Below, one piece after another: positions 43,227 through 51,429 of a stretch of 54,632 bases of DNA; within the stretch, counting starts at the first letter, position 1; each line of letters begins with the position of its first letter. Origin of the DNA: Paraburkholderia solitsugae (GTDB taxonomy: Bacteria > Pseudomonadota > Gammaproteobacteria > Burkholderiales > Burkholderiaceae); the NCBI RefSeq assembly GCF_013177695.1, contig NZ_WOEY01000087.1:1-54632 (forward strand), written 5' to 3'. A program made the translations under genes and the position numbers. The notes beneath the pieces are model-generated. The model made no database searches. It was not told where the DNA came from and worked only from the letters and a program-made list of their open reading frames with translations.

Positions 43227-43634
43227 CAGCGCATAGTCCACGCCAATGCCAACTCCTAACGCAATGACCGGCAGGGTGGACACCTTGACTCCGATGTTCA
43301 ACCACACCATTCATGCTTCGCAAAGTATCGAGGTCAACATCAGGGGAAGAACGGCGCACACTACTGCACGCCACGACCTGAAGGTCAGAAGACACAGCGC
43401 GATGACAGCGCCGTAGACCCAATAGAGCATCTCGTGACTTGCACGCTTCACGACGGCGTTCGTGGCGGCCTGTATGCCCGCATTTCCCGCTGCGAGTAAA
43501 AATTGTGCATTCGGATTGTCGTTGTCCTCCGCAAACTGCTGCGCAGCGCCAGCAACGGCGAGCAGCGTGTCAGCCTTGTGATCCTTCTGGTACGCAAACA
43601 CGGACAGCAGGTTGCAACTCTGATTCACCGCTAT
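43227..43634 (-). pseudogene. Fragment of an RND/MMPL-type permease with an in-frame stop
   Basis: About 135 codons read NQSCNLLSVFAYQKDHKADTL, FLLAAGNAGIQAATNAVVKR, YWVYGAVIALCLLTFRSWRAVVC and ILCEA, then TGA (43311-43313), then MVWLNIGVKVSTLPVIALGVGIGVDYAL in the same frame. The match is to the middle of large MMPL/RND exporters (normally over 780 residues), around the GVGIGVDYA helix. At the other end it joins the LuxR gene near 43634. A Leu codon changed to TGA explains the stop. Neither end has a start or terminus of its own; it is a relic. Confidence 0.85.
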
Positions 43635-44439
43635 GCACCAGCGACAGCAACCCACGGCGCGAACTCACGCCGAGCTTCGTGAATGCGCGCTTCGCATAGG
43701 TTTCGATCGTGGACGCCTTGAGGCCCATCGCTTCGGCGATGGACAGCGTCGTCATGCCTTTGATAAATGCCGAACAGACGCTCGCCTCGCGCGTCGACAG
43801 CTTAATCGAGCCGCGCGTCAGATACGCCTTCATCAAATCGGTGGGTGCCGTCTGGTTGACCTGATCGTCAGGCGGTACGCCGATGACCCGCCTATGCAAT
43901 TCTGCAAGCGGTAAGAGGATCTGGCCGAGATGCTGAAGGATGCTCAACTCGTATAGCGAGAACGGCGGTAAACGTCGGGCGCGGCAAGCGGATAGCGAAT
44001 AGGCCGTCCCATGCGACGATCGAACCACAACACATTCGTCATGGATATTGCCGACGTCATAGATCGAGCAGCGCAACGCCGTATCTTCAATCGCCTGCAC
44101 GGAACGATGGATAAGTTTGATCGATCGCGTATCGACGATGCTGTCGGTGAGCGGATCACGCTCGGCAAAACTGCCGAAGTACGTCTGCATCGTGCGATGC
44201 AGACCGTCGAGGTCGGTGCCATAGCTGCCGATCCACTCGATGCGTCTAGGCCGTGCCTGTTGCGAGACCCGCACGCCTTGCAAATGCAGCGAATCGCAGT
44301 CGACGAAGCGCGTCACACAGCCGAACAGTTCGCGCAAGAAGCGCGAAGAACCCGCGCAATCGACGACCGAACCGATCGCGCTCGTGATCGCGGCCAGTTG
44401 TCCGAGGGAGATCGGTGATAAAGAATCAGAAACGGTCAT
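43570..44439 (-). CDS. LuxR family regulator with altered C-terminus
   Basis: A 289-residue regulator started at the ATG 44437-44439 (MTVSDSLSPISLGQL). The first 200 residues are a variable sensory region without a recognisable autoinducer pocket; the LuxR helix-turn-helix follows (about 213-272: LSTREASVCSAFIKGMTTLSIAEAMGLKASTIETYAKRAFTKLGVSSRRGLL). Family members stop shortly after SLVHSGE; here 17 extra residues are read out of frame from the RND fragment. The DNA-binding domain is complete, so it may still work. No luxI gene is present; the likely type is an orphan regulator. Confidence 0.85.
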   Translation of the reverse strand: MTVSDSLSPISLGQLAAITSAIGSVVDCAGSSRFLRELFGCVTRFVDCDSLHLQGVRVSQQARPRRIEWIGSYGTDLDGLHRTMQTYFGSFAERDPLTDSIVDTRSIKLIHRSVQAIEDTALRCSIYDVGNIHDECVVVRSSHGTAYSLSACRARRLPPFSLYELSILQHLGQILLPLAELHRRVIGVPPDDQVNQTAPTDLMKAYLTRGSIKLSTREASVCSAFIKGMTTLSIAEAMGLKASTIETYAKRAFTKLGVSSRRGLLSLVHSGESELQPAVRVCVPEGSQG

Positions 44440-44843
44440 GGCAGCACATTCCAGGCAGACAGACGCCGCATCAATTTGTCTTGATAACACGAATAAATCA
44501 CCGTGCCCACTGCGACATACCCAGATGCGGCCGCGTGTTATTTAAACCGTGTCCCCCCGTAGTTGGGACAGACGCGCCAACCACACCTCGCTAGACTCTG
44601 TCCATCGCGAGATCATCGTGAACAGGGGACGGGGACAAGGATGAAAACAAGTGGATCGCGCAGGACACAAGCTGCTGTACGAGCTCGACGAAGCGGCCGG
44701 ATTGCCGGCGCTGCCCAACCCCGTTTGTTTTGAATTGAGGTATCCGGACTCGACGTGAAATTGCATGCGCCTCTTTTTCTTGCCCAATAGAGCGATGTTG
44801 ATGAAGTCAATCTTGATGAATTCTATTAAAGAAAAATATAACC
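44440..44843. other. Intergenic region with a possible short gene remnant
   Basis: About 400 bases between the LuxR and polyamine-binding genes. A 36-codon frame at 44651-44758 (plus strand, GTG start, GHKLLYELDEAAGLPALPNP ending RYPDST) has good codon use and looks like the end of a protein, but I cannot place it. From 44760 the sequence becomes AT-richer and probably holds the promoter of the next gene. Confidence 0.35.
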
Positions 44844-45944
44844 ATGAAAACATACCCCTATATAATCGGACTTATTGCCGCCCTCGGTTCCATGGCGATA
44901 ACTCCCAGTTATGGTAAAGATGAAGAATTAAACCTTTACAACTGGTCGGACAATATTGCTGACGATACCGTCTCGGGGTTTGAAAAGGAAAGCGGAATTC
45001 ACGTTCGTTACGATGTCTACGACGGTGACGACACGTTGCAGGCAAAATTGCTAAGCGGTTCATCTGGCTACGATGTCGTGGTGCCCTCATCCACCTATGC
45101 GGGCAAGCAAATCCAGGCTGGCGTGTACCAGAAGATCGACAAAAGCAAAATTCCAAACCTCGTCAATCTGGACCCAGGGATCATGAAAGTGCTGGCATCG
45201 GTCGACCCGGGCAACCGGTACACGGTGCCGTGGTCCTGGGGGACTGACGGTATCGGTTATAACGTCACCGCGGTTACAAAAATCCTTGGCAAAGACGCCC
45301 CTTACGACAGTTGGGATTTGCTGTTCGATCCGCAGTACGTTTCGAAGCTGAAAACGTGCGGCGTCTCCGTCCTCGACTCCCCGGAAGACGCGTTTGCCGT
45401 AGGGTTGGTCTATTTGCACAAAGATCCTAATAGCACCAACCCCGCCGATTATCAGGAAGTGTACAAGCTGTTAAAAACTATTCGGCCCTATATCACCCAG
45501 TTCAATTCAACCGGCTATATGAACGATCTGGCCAATAACGACGTCTGCATCACCCTGGCGTGGTCGGGTGACGTAGGCGTGGCGAAGCGGCGCGCAGCAG
45601 AGGCGCATCGCTCCTATGAGATTCGCTACGTCATTCCCAAGGGCGATGGCGTCTTGTGGTTTGATTTGATGGCTGTTCCGAAAGATGCCCCGCACCCAGA
45701 AGCTGCAATGCAATGGATCAATTACATCCTTCAGCCCAAGGTTAGTGCTGGCATCACCAACCAGATTTTCTATCCGAATGCGAACGCAGCTGCCCGCGTC
45801 TACGTAAAAGCAGACATTCTTGACAATGAAGCGGTTTATCCTCACGCAGAACGGATGAAGTCGATCATTCCGTTGTTGACTCTGCCAGCCGATATTCTGC
45901 GCTTGCAAAACCGCTTGTGGATGCAACTTAAATCGGGACGCTAG
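44844..45944 (+). CDS. Polyamine-binding periplasmic protein (PotF/SpuD-like)
   Basis: A 366-residue solute-binding protein. Signal peptide MKTYPYIIGLIAALGSMAITPSYG, then LNLYNWSDNIADDTVSGFEKESGIHVRYDVYDGDDTLQAKLLSGSSGYDVVVPSS, the hallmark of putrescine-binding PotF (Trp and Asp contacts for the amines). Further family blocks: VPWSWGTDGIGYNV, LAWSGDVGVAKRRA, MQWINYILQP. ATP-binding and permease partners (PotGHI) are not in the window, so it either serves a distant transporter or a sensor. The 5' half is AT-richer than the surroundings and may be newly acquired. It is followed by an amidohydrolase gene in the same direction (86-base gap). Confidence 0.9.
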   Translation: MKTYPYIIGLIAALGSMAITPSYGKDEELNLYNWSDNIADDTVSGFEKESGIHVRYDVYDGDDTLQAKLLSGSSGYDVVVPSSTYAGKQIQAGVYQKIDKSKIPNLVNLDPGIMKVLASVDPGNRYTVPWSWGTDGIGYNVTAVTKILGKDAPYDSWDLLFDPQYVSKLKTCGVSVLDSPEDAFAVGLVYLHKDPNSTNPADYQEVYKLLKTIRPYITQFNSTGYMNDLANNDVCITLAWSGDVGVAKRRAAEAHRSYEIRYVIPKGDGVLWFDLMAVPKDAPHPEAAMQWINYILQPKVSAGITNQIFYPNANAAARVYVKADILDNEAVYPHAERMKSIIPLLTLPADILRLQNRLWMQLKSGR

Positions 45945-46029
45945 CACGGCATCCCGGGTTCCTGATGAACGACGGTAGCCATGCGCGTCAACGACGGTCT
46001 GGCGCCGCAGTCCATCTACCCCTTCTGAC

Positions 46030-47688
46030 ATGTTCGAAATGACAAATTTTTCACACGACGCTGCGCAAGCAGAATTGCGTTACCGCGACTGCATCTTCGT
46101 CAACGGCGTGGTTTATACCGGCGGCCTGAATCCGTCTTTCGAGGAATGCCTGGCTCTCCGCGATGGACGCATCGCCTATGTGGGCAGCCTTAATGGCATG
46201 CCTGACGAACTGGGCACTCAAGAAGTCATTGACTTACGCGGCCGGATGATCGTACCTGGCTTCACCGATTCGCATGCGCATCCTGTCGAGGGATTTCAAT
46301 TGACATGCGACGCCGATCTGGGCAGCGCCGATTCGCTGGAGACGATCGTCCATGAGGTTCGCCAATGCGCAGCGTCGCATCCTCAGCGTAGTTGGGTCAT
46401 GGCTGGCAATGTCGTGCTCGCCACGCTGGGGCCGCATCTGAACCGCGTGACGCTCGATACGATGGTCGCGGATCGCCCTCTGCTCCTCCTCGGACACGAC
46501 GTGCATTCCGGCTGCCTGAATTCGGCCGCGCTGCGCGCAATCGGTGTGGCGGCCGACACGCCGGATCCCGACGGCGGTATTTACGAGCGCGATGAACACG
46601 GACATCCGACCGGCGTTGTGCACGAAGCGGCGTTGTACCGACTGTTCAGACACCTGCCTCAGTTAGGCCCCGACGAGTGCGCACTCGCGATGAAAAAGGC
46701 GCTGCACCAGGCACACCGGAACGGCATCACAGGCTGGTTCGAAGCGTTTGTTGGCCAGCAACTCGTCGATGGTTACGTGCGCGCCCGCGACAGCGGCGAA
46801 CTGAAAGCGAACGTCAGCCTCGGATTGCTTGTGTCGCCCGGCATAGAGCTCGCCGGCCAGATTCGCAAGCTGGTCGAATGGCGTCACAACCATGATGGCG
46901 GGCGTGTCCGGCTGCATACCGCGAAGATTTTTATCGATGGCGTGGTGGAAAGCCGCACAGCCGCGCTGCTGAACAACTACGCCGATGCTGACCACCATGG
47001 CGGCGCCCACTGGGACGTCGCGGAGTTGCGCGAAGCCGTCTTTGCTGCCGACGCTGCAGGCTTCGATCTGCATTTCCATACGGTCGGCGACCGGGCCGTG
47101 CGCATGGCGCTCGATGTACTCGATGCGCTGCAACGCGAACGCGGCCCGCGCGATCGTCGGGCACAGCTGGCACACGTGCAGATGATCGACCCCGCCGATG
47201 CGCCGCGTTTCGCGCAGACAGGTGCGATCGCATCGATCCAGACGGTCTGGGCAGATGTCCCGCGGGAACAACACGCGCTGTTCACCCAACTGGTCGGCGC
47301 AGAACGAATGAACCGGATGTATGCGTTCGGCGATCTGCATCGCAGCGGTGCGATGCTGTCCGGAGGTTCGGATTGGCCGGTGTCGACGCAGAATCCGTTC
47401 GTCGCAATCGAAACGGCAATCCGGCGGGCCGCGCCCGGCGATACGCGGGGCGCGGCGTTTCTGCCCGAGCAAAGCGTCGACCTCGCGACGATGATGCAGG
47501 CCCATACGCACAATTCGGCGTTCAGTTTGCGCTTCGACGATCAGGCTGGGTACCTTGCGGCGGGACGGCCGGCGTCGCTTGCGATTTTGAGCGACGACCC
47601 GCGCGACGTCGAGCCGGCTCGAATCTCGAAGATCGACACTTTGATGACGCTGTTCGAAGGAGAGGCGGTGTACGGCAGCCTCGATTGA
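46030..47688 (+). CDS. YtcJ-type amidohydrolase (amidohydrolase family 3)
   Basis: A 552-residue metal-dependent hydrolase. The HxH metal motif sits in VPGFTDSHAHPVEG (residue about 82-84); further on, GITGWFEAFVG, KIFIDGVVESRTAALL (a carboxylated-Lys candidate), FHTVGDRAVRMALD, LAHVQMIDPAD and SGGSDWPVSTQNPFVAI give the remaining ligands, ending in an antiparallel beta-sandwich. Family members cleave amides or cyclic ureas such as N-acyl amino acids and formamides. Its place behind a polyamine-binding protein suggests an amine- or amide-derived substrate, which is inference. An ATG three codons later (46039) is also possible. Confidence 0.9.
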   Translation: MFEMTNFSHDAAQAELRYRDCIFVNGVVYTGGLNPSFEECLALRDGRIAYVGSLNGMPDELGTQEVIDLRGRMIVPGFTDSHAHPVEGFQLTCDADLGSADSLETIVHEVRQCAASHPQRSWVMAGNVVLATLGPHLNRVTLDTMVADRPLLLLGHDVHSGCLNSAALRAIGVAADTPDPDGGIYERDEHGHPTGVVHEAALYRLFRHLPQLGPDECALAMKKALHQAHRNGITGWFEAFVGQQLVDGYVRARDSGELKANVSLGLLVSPGIELAGQIRKLVEWRHNHDGGRVRLHTAKIFIDGVVESRTAALLNNYADADHHGGAHWDVAELREAVFAADAAGFDLHFHTVGDRAVRMALDVLDALQRERGPRDRRAQLAHVQMIDPADAPRFAQTGAIASIQTVWADVPREQHALFTQLVGAERMNRMYAFGDLHRSGAMLSGGSDWPVSTQNPFVAIETAIRRAAPGDTRGAAFLPEQSVDLATMMQAHTHNSAFSLRFDDQAGYLAAGRPASLAILSDDPRDVEPARISKIDTLMTLFEGEAVYGSLD

Positions 47689-47757
47689 AACGCGCGATGC
47701 TGTCTGGCGCGAGGCAAGAAAGCGCAGCGGCGCTTACCCAGCTTGCCGCACGTGGCC

Positions 47758-49080
47758 CTATCGAGACTTGTGGCTGAAAGCACCGTCGACATTGGCGTAG
47801 GGATTCGCCTCCTTGCGCCGGGCTGCCGCGTCAGGATCGGACATACCCATCTGCTCGCGCAACGGCGCCGGAGTGGTCTTTCCTGGTTTGGCGTCGGGCT
47901 TGATATCTTCGAGCCCGCACCCCCACGCGTTCAACATGCCCTTTGCAACCTCGCGGAAGCTCGGATGACTGCTCGCGTATTCTTTGACCATCGGCGCGAC
48001 CTTGTGCACTGCGCTCGTGATCCGCTCACGCGCCTCGTCCATGTCTGCCTTGCTCAACCCCAGCCGCGCGCCCCCATATGCCGCCAGCATGCTGCCAGAA
48101 GCCCACACGCGTTTGCCGTGCAGCGTCAGCGCCGGCAACTGCGTAGCGTACTTCGGGTAGACGGTTCCACTGAGAACGTCATAGACCGGCGCAAGCCGAA
48201 CATCATCGATGCCGGTGTAGACAAGCGCGAAGTTCTTCAGATGAGCATCGGCATTGTGAATTGCGTAGTTCAGCAGTATCAGCGTGTAGAGACGCCGGGC
48301 AGTATCCTTGAGCGCCGCGCGCAGCACGTAGCTGTTGGTGAGCCTGGCGAGGTCCTCCAGCGACCCCTTGTACTTGTTGACGGCATCGTTGGGTTTGAGC
48401 GCGCAGTAGTCCTCGACCGCCAGTATCTGGCCATCCGCCGAGTGGTCAAAGCGACGCACGGCGAGAACCTGCCCGTCGTCGGACAATCTTGCCTCGGGCA
48501 CCTCAAGGCCGGCTTCGCGAGCCACTTCGAGGCACAGATATTCGTTGATCGCGAGCCCCGGCAGGTCTTCGAAACCGGTCTTCAGGATGAACCCGTCGGT
48601 CCACACCGTTGCTTTGTCGCCTGGCCGAACGAGCGCCTTTGGCATGACGCCCGATATCCCTTCCGCGACTCCGCCTTCAAGCAGGCGCAGAAGGTTGTCG
48701 CGCGAGTCGGCCGACGCGAGTAGTCCCGCCATGTCGGCGTTGCTGGCGGCGACCGCAGGCGTGACGCCTCGCGGGACCACCTGAACGCGCCCGATCGTGT
48801 TCGCGCCAGTGAGCGCAAGCAGACCAAAATCGCTCACGTCAGCGTGCGGGCCAAGACGACGGATCATCAGGTCCTTCTTGAATCCTTCCGGCAGATTCAT
48901 CTGGAAGAAGGGATGCAGCGTCTTCCAGTCGTACGACGCCGCACGCACGGGCATGAGCAGGGAGACGAGGCTTGTCGGCGGAACGTCAGGCAGGTAGGTG
49001 AAGACGTACTGGCCCGCCTCCTCGGTCAGCGTGCCCACCTGCCGGCCGCTCGCATGGACGTCGAGGCTTGCGCGGCTCAT
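47758..49080 (-). CDS. hipA: HipA-type serine/threonine kinase toxin
   Basis: A 440-residue HipA-like kinase. N-subdomain 1 (about 1-100: HASGRQVGTLTEEAGQYVFTY ... FFQMNLPEGF), GISGVMPKALV (glycine-rich loop), FILKTG (ATP Lys), catalytic NADAHLKNFAL (Asp of the loop) and LAPVYDVLSG (metal Asp). HipA phosphorylates glutamyl-tRNA synthetase in E. coli and provokes dormancy; other family members hit different synthetases. The carboxyl extension (about 395-440: PAPLREQMGMSDPDAAARR) is charged and less conserved. Its ATG overlaps the HipB stop by four bases. Confidence 0.93.
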   Translation of the reverse strand: MSRASLDVHASGRQVGTLTEEAGQYVFTYLPDVPPTSLVSLLMPVRAASYDWKTLHPFFQMNLPEGFKKDLMIRRLGPHADVSDFGLLALTGANTIGRVQVVPRGVTPAVAASNADMAGLLASADSRDNLLRLLEGGVAEGISGVMPKALVRPGDKATVWTDGFILKTGFEDLPGLAINEYLCLEVAREAGLEVPEARLSDDGQVLAVRRFDHSADGQILAVEDYCALKPNDAVNKYKGSLEDLARLTNSYVLRAALKDTARRLYTLILLNYAIHNADAHLKNFALVYTGIDDVRLAPVYDVLSGTVYPKYATQLPALTLHGKRVWASGSMLAAYGGARLGLSKADMDEARERITSAVHKVAPMVKEYASSHPSFREVAKGMLNAWGCGLEDIKPDAKPGKTTPAPLREQMGMSDPDAAARRKEANPYANVDGAFSHKSR

Positions 49081-49400
49081 GACTTGCCCTCAGTCGCCTT
49101 CAGACGTTGCAAGGCGTTCGCGCGCACGCGCTGGCGCGGCGGCGTGTCGTCTGAGTCGGCGGACTCAATCAGGACGTCGTCGAGCGTGCGCTGATGGCCA
49201 GGCCGACGGGCTATGAGTTCCAGCCCGACCGCGTCGAAAAGACTGAGCATCTTTACGGCACCTATTTCAGGCAACGTCCCAGTCTCAAACATGCTGATGC
49301 GACCGCGCGTCACGCCGCTCATATCGGCAACCTGTTGTTGCGTCAGGTTGGCAGCCATACGGGCACTGCGGAAGGCCTCTCCCAGTTCGGCAAGGTTCAT
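49077..49400 (-). CDS. hipB: HipB-type antitoxin, Xre family
   Basis: A 107-residue DNA-binding antitoxin. Helix-turn-helix at about 5-60 (LGEAFRSARMAANLTQQQVADMSGVTRGRISMFETG), then IGAVKMLSLFDAVGLELIARRPGHQRTLDDVL and a disordered, acidic/Arg-rich tail. I chose ATG 49398-49400; an upstream ATG at about 49418 in the same frame gives MYWIWNMNL and is an alternative. It binds HipA and represses the operon through repeats upstream (49488-49537). Transcribed first, with a four-base overlap into hipA. Confidence 0.9.
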   Translation of the reverse strand: MNLAELGEAFRSARMAANLTQQQVADMSGVTRGRISMFETGTLPEIGAVKMLSLFDAVGLELIARRPGHQRTLDDVLIESADSDDTPPRQRVRANALQRLKATEGKS

Positions 49401-49487
49401 GTTCCATATCCAGTACATTATCGCGTGATGTTCGGATAATGTATCGTATATTGAACATTGCGGCGATGCAAGTAATGTCACGTATTT

Positions 49488-49537
49488 GAGACATTAAGGT
49501 CTCGTTTTCTTATAACGTTCACTATACGAGACATTAA
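49488..49537. promoter_or_regulatory. Repeated operator-like sequences before hipBA
   Basis: GAGACATTAA occurs at 49488-49497 and exactly again at 49528-49537, 40 bases apart (about four helix turns), and GTCTCG (49500-49505) faces CGAGAC (49527-49532). The stretch is AT-rich and lies 88-137 bases upstream of the hipB start. It fits a cooperative HipB operator overlapping the promoter; binding is inference. Confidence 0.5.
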
Positions 49538-49604
49538 AGCGGTTGCCGAGGGCAGTCCGGCGCGGCCGGTCTGGCCTCCGGACTGCTCCTTGTCAATGCG
49601 GTCT

Positions 49605-51287
49605 TCACGGGGGCGGCACACCACTTGCAAGATATTGATGTACGGCCTGAATGGCGGCTGCCCCCTCGCCCACGGCAGCCGCCACTCGCTTGACGGAACC
49701 ACTCCGCACATCACCGGCTGAAAAGATGCCGGGCCGGCTTGTCTCGAGATCATGCGGCGGCCGATCCGCGGTCCAGGTGTCGCCGGTATCGGCACCTGTC
49801 AGCACAAAGCCATCCTTGTCCAGGGCGACACACTCGCCAAGCCACCGGGTATTGGGCTCGGCGCCAAGAAAAAGGAAAACGTGCCGGATGGGCCTGGATT
49901 CGATCTGCCCCTGCCGATCCCACTTTATCGCCTCGAGTTTCGATTCACCGCATAACTCGACGATCTGTGTCTTCGTGTGAAGCGTGATGTTGGCCGTCGC
50001 GTTGATCCGCCTGATCAGGTACGCCGACATGCTTGCACTGAGTTTGTCGCCTCGAATAACGACGTGGACATGACGCGCGAACCTCGCAAGAAATACCGCA
50101 GCCTGTCCGGCCGAATTCCCGCCGCCCACCACGATCAACTCTTCGTTGTTGCAGAACGCGCCCTCCATGAAGGTCGCACTGTAGTAGACGCCGCGCCCCT
50201 CGAAATGCTCAAGACGGAAAAGGTCGGGCTTTCGATAGCGCGCGCCGGTGGCAATGACGACAGCGCGCGCGTAAACGCGCTCGTCATGGTTCAGGCCGAT
50301 CTGAAACGATTGACTGTCCGTGCAGTCGATCGTCAGTGCCTCGATGGGCACGCCGACCTCGGCGCCGAACTTGCGGCATTGAGACAGGCCGCGGCCGGCC
50401 AGCGCCTGCCCGGATATGCCGGTCGGAAAACCAAAGTAATTCTCGATCTTCGAACTGGTGCCGGCCTGCCCTCCCGGCGCTTTGGCATCCAGAACCGCCA
50501 CCTTCAATCCCTCTGATGCGGCATACACCGCGGCCGCGAGCCCTGCGGGTCCCGCGCCCACTACAACGAGGTCGAAGTGCTCGCCATTGAGCCTGTCCGG
50601 ACTCAGGCCGATTGCATCGGCGACGGCCCGGTGGCTGGGTTGTGTCAGCACGACGCCTTGCAACGTGATCACAACCGGAAGGTCAGTTTCCGTTACGCCA
50701 TAGCGCGTCAGCAATTCTTTGGCCTCGGGGTGCTCGACGATATCGAAGTAGGCCGAAGGTTGACCGTTGCGGCTCAGGAAGTGGCGCAGGCGTAGCGTGG
50801 GAGCCGAGGATGTACTGCCAATCACCATCACGCCGACGTGTTCCCCCTGAATGAAAGCGACCCGGCGCAGGATATAGGCGCGCATGATCGTTTCGCTTAA
50901 CTCCGCTTCAGCGATCACGAGCGCGTGGAGTGATTCCTCATCGATGACGATGACTTCGCAATCGGAAAGGGCGCGTGTTGTTGCCACCGCGGCCCGGCCG
51001 GCGAGCGTGCCAACCTCGCCGGTGAAACTGCCGGGGCCATGAGTGCCCAGTGATCGGGGACCCTCAACGGAGTCTCGGATCGCATCGATCGTTCCGGAAA
51101 GAATGACGTACATCCCGGTGTGCCGGTCGCCTTCGGAATAGAGGATGTCGTTGGTTTTCAGCTTGCGCCGCTCGCCATATCGCTCCAGTATCGCCAGCTG
51201 CGTTTCGTCCAGCGTGGGATAGACCTGATGGTGGCGGCTGCCGCCTGACGACAGCTCGTTGGGCTTGCCGGAAGAGGCTTTGGTCAT
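49605..51287 (-). CDS. Three-domain cNMP-binding / thioredoxin-like / flavin oxidoreductase
   Basis: A 560-residue cytoplasmic protein started at ATG 51285-51287. Residues about 25-140 form a cyclic-nucleotide-binding beta-roll (ILYSEGDRHTGMYVILSG, GSFTGEVGTLAGRAAVATTRALSDCEVIVI); 150-225 is a thioredoxin-like fold in which the redox motif is STSSAP; 235-555 is a thioredoxin-reductase-type flavin unit with GAGPAG (FAD) and GGGNSAGQAAVF (NADPH). Where TrxR has CxxC the sequence is VYYSATFMEGAFC, so the reactive disulfide is missing. The protein may reduce another acceptor and be gated by a nucleotide. Such fusions recur in Burkholderia and are functionally open. No operon partner. Confidence 0.88.
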   Translation of the reverse strand: MTKASSGKPNELSSGGSRHHQVYPTLDETQLAILERYGERRKLKTNDILYSEGDRHTGMYVILSGTIDAIRDSVEGPRSLGTHGPGSFTGEVGTLAGRAAVATTRALSDCEVIVIDEESLHALVIAEAELSETIMRAYILRRVAFIQGEHVGVMVIGSTSSAPTLRLRHFLSRNGQPSAYFDIVEHPEAKELLTRYGVTETDLPVVITLQGVVLTQPSHRAVADAIGLSPDRLNGEHFDLVVVGAGPAGLAAAVYAASEGLKVAVLDAKAPGGQAGTSSKIENYFGFPTGISGQALAGRGLSQCRKFGAEVGVPIEALTIDCTDSQSFQIGLNHDERVYARAVVIATGARYRKPDLFRLEHFEGRGVYYSATFMEGAFCNNEELIVVGGGNSAGQAAVFLARFARHVHVVIRGDKLSASMSAYLIRRINATANITLHTKTQIVELCGESKLEAIKWDRQGQIESRPIRHVFLFLGAEPNTRWLGECVALDKDGFVLTGADTGDTWTADRPPHDLETSRPGIFSAGDVRSGSVKRVAAAVGEGAAAIQAVHQYLASGVPPP

Positions 51288-51429
51288 GGCGAACTCCGTC
51301 GAGTCAACACGGTCTTTGTCGTGGAACGGCTGCATCCACTATGCCTATGATATCTCCGGTTGCGACACGCGATCGGGCGATCACCCAATAAGCGACCGCC
51401 CAATACGCATCAGTTCAATACGCGCCCGT

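Noticed and set aside
43570..44439. LuxR gene considered as a quorum-sensing receptor with a synthase nearby
   Set aside because: No luxI-type gene or autoinducer-domain motifs are visible in the window.
47743..48723. 326-codon plus-strand frame opposite hipA
   Set aside because: Antisense shadow of the HipA kinase, whose catalytic motifs are intact on the minus strand.
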